Assembly (NCBI GenBank): GCA_020744225.1
Contig: JAGMWG010000019.1
Location: 868,001-932,000, forward strand
From: Paraphoma chrysanthemicola
Taxonomy: Eukaryota > Ascomycota > Dothideomycetes > Pleosporales > Phaeosphaeriaceae
Reading direction: 5' to 3'
DNA: 64,000 bases
Shown: one piece after another, positions 33,487-45,878 of the stretch
How the letters are laid out: every line of letters starts with the position of its first letter
Numbering within the stretch: position 1 is the first letter of the stretch
Notes under the pieces: model-generated
Database searches by the model: none
The model's input: the letters and a program-made list of their open reading frames with translations, nothing else
Told to the model about the DNA's origin: nothing
Position numbers and translations under genes: made by a program

Positions 33487-35061
33487 TGGAGCATCCGTCG
33501 ATACTGCCAATCACGTTTGCAATTACATCTAAGGTTGGATAGCTCCGGATCATGAAGGCTATCGAAATGAGGTTGCAACGTCTGCGGAAAACCTGCCCCT
33601 GTTCAAACACGACCACCAAGCTTTAGCCAAGGGTCGGACAGTTGTTGCTTGTTACCCTCCTCTTCTCCGGCGCTTGGGTGGGCGGCATGGAGTGTGGTCC
33701 TGAGGCTCATGCTACATTAGGCAGCTTCTTTTACAAGTAGGCAGACTACAATACGACTGGCTCCGAGCTAGATGGTGTTTTCATGAACATCTCCGTCCCA
33801 TAGTTCTCATTGGCTGTCGAGAAGAAACAAGTACAGCCTAGCATCTCGGGAATATCCATTAGTCTGGCGCTATTTCGACCTCCGACAAGTCCCTGCACCC
33901 CATCGCGTTGCCACCTCCCTGAACGGGCACAGCGCACTCCATGGTCTACCGTTATCGCCATGGGCTATGCCACTGGCAAACAACACTTAATATATCGTGC
34001 ATCACCAGTACCGGCTCGGCCAAATGAGAAGCAAACCGCGGGCAACTCTGACGATCACTGATCAAATGACCACCAGAATCCGGCAGTTGTGTCGTAGTGT
34101 ATGTCGCCATCCGAAGTGTGGAAAGAGACGAACGGAGGTCGATACCAATGCCCGTGAATGGTTCGTTATACACCAGGCTGTGTTTTCTCAATACGTGTAA
34201 TAAGCTCTGTGGCCTATAGCGGTGGTGGAACGAAGTACCCGCCGCAACACCAAACACGAAACGCGTTGCAAAAGGAAGAGCAAGTAGCCCCCCCTCGCTA
34301 GCGGCTAAGGCTTCGCTCCAAAAGCTTATCGTCGCGAGAAGCGAAGAACCGAGGCTTGAACATCGCCATGAGCGAAGCTTGGTGGTGTTGGCATAGCTTA
34401 TCTCATGCGAACAACCATACACAAGCCATACACAGCCTAGCGCATGATGGCGCTAACATCACGACTTCCCTTGTCAATTTGACGTTTGTCCAATAGTTAC
34501 TCGTGGCTAGGTCACTCTTACACAGAAAGGAGAAGGTCGTCTTGAACGCCAGCAGCCACAGAGGAAAGATCGCCATTATCCGCAATAAGCCATGCGTCCA
34601 ATGCCATGCCCACCTACGTCGACACCGCGCGCAACCAAGCTGCTCCTCTCGCAACTCGCCGTCTTTGCGGTATAATCTCTTCGCGCTCGCCGTGGTGGAC
34701 AATGGCGTCATCCACCGGGCGGCGGGAGACAGCCTCAAAGCAGCAGGTAATGTTTGAAACGTGGACCACTGAGCCCAAGGCCACAAAATTGCAGTTGTAC
34801 CTGCCAAGCTGGGACAGGCTGGCTTTAATGGTCGCATTGTGTTGATCGCGCGCCCCACACACAGGGTAGGCGCGGATCATGGCAGTCACGACCTCACAAA
34901 AGTCGTGCTGCGACAAAGCTTGGTATAAAGCCAAGTCGCTCGCCCGTCTTGGTGCTCCTTCATCCGCAGCAGCTCAGCACTCCTGTGGCCAATACAGCGG
35001 TCTCATTTGCTAGTCTTTCGCTTCCAGTCTATTCTTTATTCACCTGAGCCCGGACGCCAAG
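33487..35061. other. Intergenic; promoter of the aspartic protease at the right end
   Basis: No gene recognised in 1.5 kb. A TATA element (TATAAAG) at 34924-34930 lies about 135 bp before the protease ATG, followed by a CT-rich leader. Confidence 0.5.
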
Positions 35062-36276
35062 ATGCCTTCACTCACCCACCTCACGGCGGCACTCGCCCTC
35101 ACCACCTCGGTCTTCGCTACGCCCGTTCAGATCGAGAAGAGGAAGGCTTTCACCGTCGAGCAAGTCCAGCGTGGTCTGTACCACAAGAACGGCCCAGAGC
35201 AGATTGCGAAGACGCTCCGCAAGTTCGGCAAGGTTGTCCCCGACCACATCCTCGCTGCCGTTGAGAACACCAAGGCCGTTCAAGCTGCTGCTGTCAGTGG
35301 CACTGTTCCCGCAGTCCCAGGCGACTCATATGACTCCTCCTACCTCAGCCCCGTCACCGTAGGAAGCACGACTCTCCACCTTGACTTCGACACGGGTAGT
35401 TCAGATCTCTGGGTCTTCTCTTCTCTCCAGGCGAGCTCACAGCTGACTGGCCATGACTACTACAAGGCCGATGCGACTAAGCTGAAGAGCGGCTACACCT
35501 GGAAAATCTCTTATGGCGATGGGTCGGGTGCGTCCGGCAAGGTCTACGCCGATAAGGTCGTCGTTGGCGGTGTCACTGCAACCTCCCAAGCCGTTGAGGC
35601 CGCAACATCAGTTTCGGCACAATTCTCCCAAGACCAGGACACCGATGGTCTGCTGGGTCTGGCGCAGAGCTCTATCAACACCGTGAAGCCCGTGCAGCAG
35701 ACAACCTTCTTCGACACTGTTCTGAGCCAGCTTGCCCAGCCCCTCTTCGCCGTGACTCTCAAGTACCACGCCGCCGGAACCTACGACTTTGGCTTCATCG
35801 ACACAAGCAAGTACACTGGTGCCATCACCTACGTCAACGCCGACACTTCCCAGGGCTTCTGGGGCATCAGCGCTACGGCCTACAGCATCGGGAGCACTAC
35901 CACCAGCGCCAGCATCTCCGGCATCCTCGACACCGGTACCACGCTCATCTACACCGATACTGCCATTGTCAAGGCCTACTACGCGAAGGTCAGCGGCGCC
36001 AAGCTCGACTCGACGCAAGGTGGCTACACGTTCCCGTGCAGCGCGACACTTCCCGACTTCAGCATCACCGTCGGCGGCGTCAAGCAGGTCGTTCCCGGAA
36101 AGTACGTCAACTACGCACCGCTCTCGACCGGCTCGTCGACGTGCTTCGGCGGTATCCAGACCGATGATGGTATCGGCTTCAGCATCTTTGGCGACATCTT
36201 TCTTAAGAGCAAGTACATTGTGCACGAGGGAGGTGATTCACCCCGAATCGGTTTCGCGCAGCAGGCCGGTGTCTAG
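35062..36276 (+). CDS. Secreted aspartic protease (peptidase family A1, aspergillopepsin-like)
   Basis: Intronless, 404 aa. Signal peptide about 1-19 (MPSLTHLTAALALTTSVFA), then a basic propeptide (QIEKRKAFTVEQVQRG through PDHILAAVENTK) and the mature bilobal protease. The first catalytic motif is DFDTGSSDLW (Asp110) and the second ILDTGTTL (Asp290). The flap is ISYGDGSGASGKVY. DTDGLLGLAQSSINTVKP and the C-terminal SIFGDIFLKSKYIVHE are typical of fungal pepsins, and a Cys pair (FPCSATL...SSTCFGG) makes the usual single disulphide. An acid-active extracellular endopeptidase is expected. No GPI signal. The high-GC codon use and TATA-box promoter suggest strong regulated expression. Confidence 0.95.
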   Translation: MPSLTHLTAALALTTSVFATPVQIEKRKAFTVEQVQRGLYHKNGPEQIAKTLRKFGKVVPDHILAAVENTKAVQAAAVSGTVPAVPGDSYDSSYLSPVTVGSTTLHLDFDTGSSDLWVFSSLQASSQLTGHDYYKADATKLKSGYTWKISYGDGSGASGKVYADKVVVGGVTATSQAVEAATSVSAQFSQDQDTDGLLGLAQSSINTVKPVQQTTFFDTVLSQLAQPLFAVTLKYHAAGTYDFGFIDTSKYTGAITYVNADTSQGFWGISATAYSIGSTTTSASISGILDTGTTLIYTDTAIVKAYYAKVSGAKLDSTQGGYTFPCSATLPDFSITVGGVKQVVPGKYVNYAPLSTGSSTCFGGIQTDDGIGFSIFGDIFLKSKYIVHEGGDSPRIGFAQQAGV

Positions 36277-38918
36277 GACCCACCATCCTCTCCGCAGCCA
36301 TCGTCGCCGCCAAAGGACGAGGTCCAGGCATGCATCGTTGTGATCGGCTGAAGGCAAGACTTCCTACTGGACGAACCGACTTCCCGTCCGAGGACGCAGG
36401 TGGAAACTCTCTGTCATTTTCTTTTCTGTGTAGAAGGGCGCGCTACGGCTGCGCTACGGTAATGGAGAAGGGCCGAGGTTGTGCCGACATACCGGAGACA
36501 TTTGCATGGGAGTTAGCTATGCCACGAGCTGTCGCATCATATTTAACGATTTTCGCATTTTAAGTTTGCCATGACAGAAAACGGTGCTGTGCATGCGTGC
36601 TTCCATCCAACTGTGTGTCGATAACTAATACCTCATTGGTAGACCTGAGCACTGACTTGCTGAACGTTCATAAACGGCCCGTTCGCATACTGCGCGTGTT
36701 GTGCCACGCTGACATGCGTCGGATCGGCTTCTTGTAACTCTGTGAATATCCGTAGCCCGTGCTATGTCCAGCTGCCGTGTGGCGTCGCAAAAGGCGGTGA
36801 CAAGGGTCGAACAGTCGACAACATGATCGCGCATGCAGAGCAAGTCAGCTGTGCCGCCGTAATCGCAGCACCTGGGCTGTAAATTTTGGTAATATGTATG
36901 ACACCAGGTTCACGGCCTCGATGAAGGAATTTGTGCGACTGGAGTGGTGTGTCCAGTTCGGATATCTGAACGGTGAATGCGATGTATTTACTGATCGGTC
37001 TGCGCAGTGAGACAGTTGTGGCTTTATGCAGGGTGTCTGCGATCTTAAGGATGCATATGTGCATATGCGGGCTGCCTGTCACCGGTAATCGTCCGATCTT
37101 TTGCATGCGGCTCGGGCCAAACTTGGGGCGAAGGATTGGCGCGTGGTTGTGGTCGATTCCTTCGGTAACCACACTTTCGATATTGGCGGGTTGAGCTGGA
37201 AGGTAGATGGAAGCACATACCTGTAGTTTGGAGCCCAGATGCATCGGTTCTGTTGCCCTGTGCTGCTTGAGAAGTTCATGAATGAGCAGAGAGAGAGAGA
37301 GACGTGGCAGTCCTTTTGAATTTCGCCTATGGATGTTCGAATATCTGGTAGCATGTGTCTTGCTTCCACGACTCATGCCTCTCCTCATGCTGTGGCCAGA
37401 GGCAGATAAGAAGTCTTCGTCTGTCCTTCAATCAAGGCGTGAATCCTTTTCTGTGGCGTCGTGCCGTTCCTGTGCGGATGACGCGCACCCCTTACGTCTG
37501 TCGCTTCTCCTGCTCTTAGATGGCGCTAGCCTGTCGATGTGTGCGTCAGACACTACTATACCGGGTCATTTCGGGGATATTCGGCTGTATACGATAGCAC
37601 AAGTCGTGGAAGATGCATGGTATGCTGCGAATCCAGAAGTATGCGGTACAAGATGGAGTATAGAAAGAATCATAGCAGGATGGCCAAGTAGCAGGGATTC
37701 GCATCCTCACATCTTTGCAGCGCGTCTCAAAGGGGTGATATAGTCTCCGCGGACAGTAGTCGCCCGGTGCTCTGGTACACACTAGGCACGATCAGGGAGT
37801 GCAGCCATTCAGAGCGACATGATGCATTTCGCTTAGACTTGCCCCGGACAGTGCGCGCTTGCGCGGTAGGGAGGCGGCAAAGTGCGAGCGACAATTGGTG
37901 TCATCAAAAAGCGACGGCTGAACCACTGGATCATAGCTCAGCTTTCCAGGGAAGGGCGACCCGATGAACAGTTGGACTGGGAGACCTACATTTGAATCGC
38001 GCAGGTACGATGTTCGTGGCTGATAGTGGCCATAGAGGTCAAGATCAAGTAGGCTCCTTGTTGTGGTTGAGGTAAGGTCGCAGTACTTTGTCTGAAGCCG
38101 AGTACCGACTCAATGGGGCGTCGCGGATGCGGGTGACAAGGCGCCCAAAACGTGGGCAGCCAGGGAACCAGGCATGTCGTGCATGTCGCACGAGCAAAGG
38201 CTTAGTGGCTTGTGATCTGCAGCTCGATTAGACGACATCGAACTTCAGGCCGTTGCGATTTCTGGGCATGAAATAATTGGTGCTGTGGAAGGACTGGCAT
38301 TCGCATATCCCGCTTGGTTGCATGGCTATGAAAGACGATACGCTGAGCAATCCGACTCGTGAAGCAAGGGCTGTCCTTGGACGGGCGCCACAAGAAGCAC
38401 GGTGATGTCCACGATCGGAGAGGCCGCTGTGGTCACGAAATCATGAAAGATATCGATTGATCTTAGGCTTGAGCATACTCGTGGTAACATTCTGCAGTCT
38501 CGGGACTGTACGCTGTGTGGCCTGCAACGACAAGAGGCGCATCGAGAAGATGCGCGTGTCGGACCATATGTTTATACACTTTACTGGACGCCGACCTCAC
38601 AACAGTGCGTGCGAGAATGCGGAAGTTCCGTATTGATATTTCTGATTTGTCAAGTAGGTAAGAGCCAGCATGAGAAGTGGCAGGTATGAGGCACGGCCAG
38701 AGTTGTCGCCCGAGGTGCTTTGTCTGACTGGCGTTATTTGCTCGGCAACGTGTCCCATTCCTGTCGCGCTGCAGATGTGATGCGCTCAACACCGCATGCT
38801 TGCTGACCGCTGCCACCACTGTGAGTTTGCGGCGCAGCATTCGTACTGACAAGGCCGACAAGGCGTGCCGTCAGGCTCCGACCATGTCCAGTGGGGACTC
38901 TGCCCCATTGAGCCTCTC
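36277..38918. other. Long intergenic stretch (2.6 kb), no supported gene
   Basis: Contains several accidental-looking open frames, the longest 208 codons (36762-37388, minus), with no motif, signal peptide or plausible splice partner. A short GA-dinucleotide run is at 37288-37300. No repeats shared with the rest of the window were noticed. Confidence 0.4.
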
Positions 38919-39662
38919 TCACTTTTTCTTCTTGTCCTTTTTCTTCTTGGTTTCCGTGCCACTGCCCGCCCCGCTTGCGCCTCCAATTTCTCCTTGCATC
39001 TCGGCCATCATGTCCTGTAAGAAGTTCTCTGAAACGCCCCCGCCAGTCAGCGCCGGGGAGTGCAGAGGTAGAATTTTGCTTAGCTTCCAGCCATTGGGAA
39101 CAGCGGGCTCGGGCATTTCCTTTGGCATGGGCATGCCGGCAATTGGTAGCCTGAATGGTGTTGTCTTGGTAGTGGGGTTTTCTTTCAGATATTGCGCGAT
39201 CAGGATGTAGAGATGATGCTTGTTATTGACATCATCATCCATGAGCTTGCCCTCGTGCTTGAGCAAAACTCGCACCCTTCCTGGGTTTGCCCAGTCTTTT
39301 GGATGTGTCTTGTCTGGTTCGAAGACAGTCCGTAGTCCTAGGTTGGCAGCAGCATCTGCCATTTCTCTCGCGAGCGGATTCTCCACCGCAAGCTCCTTGC
39401 CCACCCGACGGCCCTCGGCCCTTGTCCGCGACTTGTCGAAGTATATGGGATACAAGCATTGGTAGTGTTTTGATTTTTCGCGGTCTGTGGACGTCTTGAT
39501 GGCGGGGGACTGTGGCTGTAGCAGCTGTGTGGGCATCGACGAGGGCGCGGCGGCGGCGGGGATGTTTCGCGGTTGGATGATTGAAGTCACATCGTCGATG
39601 TCCATCTCCTCAGGATCGCTGTCCCCGTCTGATTCGCTGACTTCTTCAATGCGTGGATTCAT
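38919..39662 (-). CDS. SEC65: Signal recognition particle subunit SRP19/Sec65
   Basis: Binds SRP RNA helices 6 and 8 and promotes Srp54 loading, needed for co-translational targeting to the ER. 247 aa; the ATG at 39662 is the first Met in an open frame that continues upstream without ATG. An acidic N-terminus (EEVSESDGDSDPEEMDIDD) precedes the SRP19 core: YQCLYPIYFDKSRTRAEGRR, VGKELAVENPLAREMADAAA and HPKDWANPGRVRVLL. The tail ends in a Lys-rich stretch (TETKKKKDKKKK), as in fungal Sec65. Its promoter faces the long gap to the aminotransferase. Confidence 0.93.
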   Translation of the reverse strand: MNPRIEEVSESDGDSDPEEMDIDDVTSIIQPRNIPAAAAPSSMPTQLLQPQSPAIKTSTDREKSKHYQCLYPIYFDKSRTRAEGRRVGKELAVENPLAREMADAAANLGLRTVFEPDKTHPKDWANPGRVRVLLKHEGKLMDDDVNNKHHLYILIAQYLKENPTTKTTPFRLPIAGMPMPKEMPEPAVPNGWKLSKILPLHSPALTGGGVSENFLQDMMAEMQGEIGGASGAGSGTETKKKKDKKKK

Positions 39663-41692
39663 GGCGTCTGCTTCTGTTGGTAGGGGTGACCGGTCGAATG
39701 CTGTGGATGCATTAGCCGCCGTACAGGGCAATTGTGGCGTTCTGCTGACCGTGTCCAGTATGTGAACGAGTAGCGGGCTAGAAATGCTTGCCCTGAGTTC
39801 TCTGCGCTGCGACAGTCGTGTGATGCGGGGAGCTTGCGGCGGGGTCAGCTTGGAGTCGACGAAGTTGCACCACGCTTCTGGCTTCGGCTCGGTAAGAGGC
39901 GCACATGCCAAGACCGGTCACTTCGGCCCGAAGACAAACGATTTCGGCTGCGAGCTGCTGAACGCTACTGCGACATGCACTCGAGATTTCTCTGGTTCGC
40001 CCCGGAGACGTTCCGCATCTTGCAGCGCAAGCTTGTCCCAATACAGAATCTAAATGCGAGAGGAGCATGCATCGCCCTTCAATTCACTCCGCTGCGACTC
40101 GTGTCGTCCCGTTCGCTCTCCAATTCCATGCATGTGGTCAGGTACATTCCCTGTCGCCGAGGGCAGTCTGGCTCTCACTCAACCCATACATTCCCCCTCC
40201 CCTTCCCCCTCAGCTCCGGCCATCACCTTATTATACTCGTATTTACCCCATTCTTGCGGGCCAACAGAATTGTGACCAGGGCCCGTACGTCTGGTCACAC
40301 CTGGCCCGCCCGTGCTCTATCGCTGTTATGCTGGTCCGAGCCAGTGCAAGGTCTAATCGTGCCTCGATCGCTTCTTCAGAGCCGCTTGGCAGACATGGAC
40401 CAGGAAGACGAGCCACTGCTCCGTCACGGATCCGGTGCCTTGCTAGCGCGAGTAGCTTGTGGTTCAGCGAGATGATCATCGTGAGTCTAGCTTGCCGGAA
40501 GCCCCAAATACTCAGAGACGGTCGAGGTTTCCCTAGCGAAGAGAGCCATCGAAGTCCGCGCTAATCAGAATGAGGCGAGTCTCGCATAGGGCGGTCAGTG
40601 TATGCTAATACTACGTGACAGCTTGTCAGAGATACCGCAGTAGTCAGTTTGCGCCGAAACCAGGCTGGAGTCCCTGTGTCAATGACTTTCGGCCGTTCAG
40701 AAAGTTGACCTCGCTGATGGTCGTTGGCACGATCTTCATTTGATGGTTACACGACATGACTTGCCAGCCCGAGGCAGTCATCTCACCAACCGAACCGGAA
40801 ACTCTGCATGATCGTCAGTAACGGCTTCCTGGCACCCCACGCGGCACTCTACCGTGTAGCAGCAGCTGTTGGTGCCGGCAAAATCAGCCACGCTGTGCCG
40901 GGCGAACGCAGCTACCAATTAATGACCAAGTCTCTCAGCCTTTGCATGCTGCACGACTGCACTTGCTTACTGCAGGGGTTGACAATTTCGGTGGTTCTGC
41001 GTATGATGCTCTAGTTGCATTATATCCAGGATTTGGTTCCATATGCTTCTAACGCCTGCGAATCGCCGCTTTGGGTGAGTAAGGTCGACGTCGCTTGGTT
41101 TCGCGCCGGCATCAAAGTCCTTGCATTGCTGGAGGCAATCGTGGCCATGCGAAGTTGGAATCCAATAACACTGTAGTACTATCCAACGGCCTGATCGGTC
41201 TGGCCAATCATGCAGTTCTACACCTGAGTAAGCTATCATCATTGCTAGGCTTGTGCGACCAATGGCTTTGTTCGATGCCGTCTTGACCACTAATTTGCAA
41301 CTTGCGTTCGTTCACCGGCCGAATGTACAAGTTCCTAGCTCCGCTGTCTAGGTGCACAGCTCCGATCTTAGTCGATTCGTGCGGGCCGATGGTGAGTTCA
41401 GGGTCTCGGGCCGCCCTAGGTTTGATTCCTGGGGCACTAATGTTCTCATGACGCCGCAAACGAAGACTCGTCTAGGTTAACGACGCCCTAGTCGTCACGT
41501 TACTCTGGCAGTCTTCTGACTCGTCCGGCTCTATAAGTACTCGTCTCTCTTCGGTCTCTGCATTACCGTATTCAACCTTCCACTTTCTTTGAGGAACTTT
41601 TACACGATCATCGACTTGCACACAGCTGGCTCATCGTCTTGGACTCAATCATATCACGGAGAGCTGAACCCTAGCCCAGTCTGAAAGCCACG
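39663..41692. other. Intergenic (2 kb) including the aminotransferase promoter
   Basis: No gene supported. A 213-codon plus-strand frame (39834-40475) starts inside the SEC65 upstream region and has no recognisable content. A TATA-like CTATAAG at 41531-41537 lies about 160 bp before the aminotransferase ATG, with a CT-rich leader after it. Confidence 0.45.
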
Positions 41693-43409
41693 ATGGCGCC
41701 AGGTGCCATATGGGGCCATACGCCGGGCCGAATCTCCCCTCCATCAGCGGCTCTTCACCGGTTTGCTGCGAAAGTAAAGAGCAGTTTACTAAATCGAAGT
41801 ATCAACGTCGATCCCCCTCGCTTGAAGCAGGGTATTGGGAATAGTTACATCCTCGAGGATGGCACAGAGATCTACGATGCCTCATGCGGAGCGGCAGTGA
41901 TGTCGTTGGGAAAACGTGACAAACGGGTGACAAGAGCAAAGCACAAAATAGAGGAATTGGGCTTGTCCTATGCCTCATCCGCTTTCGAGACCGAGATTGC
42001 TGTACGGGCGGCAGACTTCATGGTTAAGAGTACTGACGATATGATGAAGAAGGTTGTCTTCTACTGCTCGGGTATGAATTGCCTCAGCTACACCTAGAAA
42101 ACATCTCTAATGCCGTGCAAGGCTCCGAAGCATCTGAAGCAGCACTGAAGCTCGCGACACAGTATCATACCAAGGACAAGGCATTTCCGGAGATAGAACG
42201 GACACTGTTCATTGCGCGGGAACAATCATATCATGGAAACACACTAGGAGCACTGGATATCAGTGGCTTTGAGGCGCGGAAGGCGCCGTACGAGCGAATT
42301 CTTCCGCAGAACATGCGCACCGTGCCTCCTTGCAATGAGTATCGCAATCGATTTCCCGGCCAGACAAACGCACAATACGTGCAGTGGCACAGAGAACAGC
42401 TTGTGAACAAAATCGAGAAACTTGGCGGACACAGGGTGGCTGCGCTCATCGTTGAGCCAGTTGTGGGAGCGGTGCGTATACAACTGCTTCCTATATGTCG
42501 CGGTCATCCCTTACATGCCTTGAACTTCTTCTAACACGTCAACAGGCCCTTGGCTGTGCGCCAGCTGTTCCTGGGTACTTGAGAGCCTTACGAGAGGTCT
42601 GTGACAATTACGGAATCCTACTTATCTTCGACGAAATTATGTGTGGCATGGGCCGCACTGGCTATCTCCATGCATGGCAAGCTTGTTGGGAAGAAGAGAG
42701 ATGCGTACCAGACATACAGCTTGTTGGCAAGGGCCTTGCCGCTGGCTTCGAGCCAGTGTCAGCCATGCTGGTGGGCCAGAAAGTCACCGAAGCTTTGGAG
42801 CAGGGCCCCTCCAATGGCGTCTTTGTGCATGGACACACATTCCAGAACTATCCTTTGGCATGTGCAGCGGTTCTTGCGGTGCAGCAAATCGTAGTCAGTG
42901 ACAATCTTCTGGCGAATGTACGGGAAAAAGGAGCGCTACTCCAGAAGAAGTTGAGGCAGCGTCTCGGATCCCACCCCAATGTCGGTGACATTAGAGGTCC
43001 CGCTGAAGGCCTATTCCTCGGGGTGAGTTATTCGTCGTGTCGTTTTTACACTTCGCAGCTAACGCAGACAGGTTGAATTTGTCCAAGACAAAGATTCGAA
43101 GACACCGTTCCCATCCACAGAGAACATCAATTCGAAGATATTCGACCAAGGTAGGCTGGGGATCCTCACATGGCTTATTCATCGACTGACGACAATACAG
43201 GTATCAAATCATATGGCATACATGTCTATCACGGGGCCGGCTGCGCCGACAAAGCCAATCGTGACCTCGGCCGTGGTGGTGACCATATCATGATTTGTCC
43301 AGCTTTCAACATCACACTAAAAGAGGTGGACCTGATCGTTGACCGAGTCGGTAGACTCATTGAGGACTTCTTCGAGGAATATGACGAGAGGAACACTACG
43401 ACGCCGTGA
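41693..43409 (+). CDS. Class III aminotransferase (PLP-dependent)
   Basis: 497 aa in five exons: 41693-42071, 42122-42471, 42546-43022, 43072-43150, 43201-43409; all introns GT-AG and 49-74 nt. Fold-type I transaminase of the ornithine/GABA/diaminopelargonate group. Motifs: ILEDGTEIYDASCGAAV near the N-terminus, FYCSGSEASEAALKLA (cofactor phosphate site, joined across intron 1), QSYHGNTLGALDISG, VAALIVEPVVGA, ILLIFDEIMCGMGRTG (Asp that pairs with the PLP ring), LVGKGLAAGFEP (Schiff-base Lys) and HGHTFQNYPLACAA. The C-terminal HIMICPAFNITLKEVD is usual. Fungal relatives are annotated only as class III aminotransferases; the amine donor cannot be told from sequence. It stands alone, with no cluster partners within 2 kb. 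Confidence 0.92.
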
Positions 43410-45878
43410 TCGATCATCCACGCTTTTCGGCAGTGATATACTGGACCTCGGCGTACGACTTTTAACGACAATTTACGGCCTGCGATTTCCTTTTGGCAAA
43501 TGCTCATCCTGATCGGCATTCGTGTGGCATTCTTGTTTTCTGCAATAGACTACGTATCATGGGCAAGGCTGTTTGGTCACTGTTTGCGAAAATGTCTGCA
43601 TTGGGAAGGGCTGTCTGAATCTACAAACATTGCATACTCGCGCAGAAGAGTGAGAGTTCAGAGGCACTGTTGTGTTTATTCTCGCAGTCAAATGAAAACA
43701 ACCACAGTAACGAGTTTCCTTTTGTATGAGCAATGTTTCACTGGGGTAGTAGGTTCAGTCGCACTCACTCATAGTATTTATAGCAATCAATTATTTTCCT
43801 TGATTTAAATTTTGGACCTGCCTATCCACTGCACTTACGATTTACATTACCATCTTCACGAGGTTTTAGAAAATTATAAACTATGCAAGCCCACCAACAT
43901 GCATCCGTTCCACACCCCATAACTCGATACGACCGTCGGAGAAAGTCTGCCTTAGCGCTAGAGCCCCCTGGCCCAGTGGTGAGACATACAGGTCAGGACT
44001 CGGGTGGCGCATGTGGCAAGGAAAAGCGCCCATGGATACTCCGCACCTCTACCGATGACACTGGAGCGCTACTGCGAAGGGTTTCCTGAGGCACGCGAAA
44101 CGCCTATGGAAAGAAGGCAGGCTCACACATGGTGTGATTCTGGCGCCGGTGAGGCGGACGGAACGTGAGGTAATGACGTCCTTCGATGTGGGTGTAGTCA
44201 GACACCAATAGGCTGAGTAAGGGCAAGAGGGAGGGGAAGAATACCCGGGGGAAGGCGATGATGTCGACGAGCTCCATCTGCAGGCATTCAACGGCCTTCA
44301 CGATGTCCGACGGTATATCACAGGGGCTATATGGACATATAGATCACGGTTGCAGGTGTTTTCGTTTCGTTCCTGGACGCCTCGGCTTAGGCACTCACTT
44401 TCGCATACAGAACCCAGCCCGGACACGATGAGGATACGCCCCACCGCACCGGTAGCTGCAACACGCGGCGCGAGGTCTCACCTCAGCATGTGCCTGGATA
44501 GCATGCGCACATGGAGCCGATAAGCTGCGTGCCGTCATGCTGATAGCAGGGCAGTCTTGGCAAGGCAGCATGTCATCTCGCATTTGGGTGTCGCAGGCTG
44601 CACGTGATGCAATTGAGACGGTTTCCGATTGAGGAAAGTGCAATGCGCGGGCGGTATTCGCGGCACTACCAAGACTCGGACGGCGTAGGATACGTGAGTG
44701 AAGCGGAGACATGGCACTACTGCGCCTTCTAGATGCGTGGGAGAAGGACCTGAGCCTTCTGGGCAGAGGCGAGACATGGAGGACTGCGCACTGTGCTCCA
44801 CACAGCCCATCACGCATGCTCATGTGCCTGTCCAGCTGTGCACATTTTGATATTGCAGAAGACTTCTATTTTGGACGTCTACTTTTTGTGATGGAAATGG
44901 TTTCAATCCTCGACACGTCTGCGACATGCCATCATGGCACGGTCCAGCAACTACGGACTCGTCTGGTATTGGCTTTCAAGGACCGAATGGAGCGGGCACT
45001 GGGCAGCCTGACTGTGGCCACCCACGTGTCTGCAGCCTTGCATACAAAGCAGCAGCGAATACAGCTGTGCAGGTCAATATGTCACAATGCGAGTGCTTTG
45101 GAAGCATGGAGCCGGCGGAAGGACAGTTGCAGTGCGAATGTGGCCAGAAAGCGGGATTGGCGTGCTTCTTTTTGCAAGCGACCGGATAGATATTAATGGG
45201 GTTCGGGCGGCAGGTCCCCATTCAACGGTTAGCAGGTTAGCAGGTTAGCAGCACGACTGCCCGCCCTCGCGACGAGCAGGTGACTCTGTGTCTGATGTCG
45301 CTCACTGCAAAGCCCGTCCAGCGGAGCAGTGAAGAGTGAACAGTCTTGCGCAAACTCTGGCGCGGCTAGAGCAATCGCCGTGTGAAAAAGCGCGAGCGTG
45401 CATACGGCGCGTCGAATGACGGTGGGTGCGTCTGGGTGACGAACCAAAGTGGACGGCCCACGGACCACCACCTCTGCACTCCGCAAGTGATCTCAAGCCT
45501 TTGCCTGCCTCACCACGTCGCTCCAGCGTCTTCTGGCATGGTAGCAGCCCGCCATTCTTCTGCGAGTGCACCACCGATCCCCCCATCCCATCACAGCCGC
45601 ACCCTGAGGCCCGCGAATCGCCGCCCTCGGGCCTGACGACGCTCTCCGCATCGCCCTCGATCACCCGCCCAGGCGTGCGATAACGGCTCTCTGCGCCGCG
45701 CCTGCGAGTCTCCGGCACGCAGAAACGACGCCGGCTGCATCCATATCGATCAGACACTCCCAATTCCGCGTCCAGCGACGCCGTTTGGCCGCCTCACCGA
45801 CGTGCTGCGAGCGCTCGCCTGCCGCAGAAGCATCGTTTCGACGTCAGCCCTCGCTCGCCGGGCAACCACACCACGGCC
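43410..45878. other. Intergenic (2.5 kb) with long GC-rich leader of the LAMMER kinase
   Basis: Nothing recognisable from 43410 to about 45200. From about 45260 the DNA becomes GC-rich and open in several frames, probably the kinase promoter and 5' untranslated region. An octamer repeat lies at 45227-45250. Confidence 0.4.
45227..45250. repeat. Tandem octamer GGTTAGCA x3
   Basis: Three perfect head-to-tail copies of an 8 bp unit. Too short to be a telomere relic; a small microsatellite upstream of the LAMMER kinase. Confidence 0.9.

Noticed and set aside
36762..37388. 208-codon minus-strand open frame
   Set aside because: No domain, signal peptide, transmembrane segment or splice partner; composition looks random, so it was not called a gene.
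39663..39911. 83-residue N-terminal extension of SEC65
   Set aside because: The open frame extends upstream but contains no ATG before 39662, and the extension has no SRP19 similarity.
39834..40475. 213-codon plus-strand open frame upstream of SEC65
   Set aside because: Overlaps the SEC65 promoter/leader on the opposite strand and encodes no recognisable motif.
41395..41440. GGTTTGATTCC followed by GGGGCAC, tRNA-like 3' end
   Set aside because: No matching 5' acceptor strand or A box at the right distance.
45227..45250. GGTTAGCA repeats as a possible interstitial telomere
   Set aside because: The unit is not TTAGGG and there are only three copies; treated as a microsatellite.
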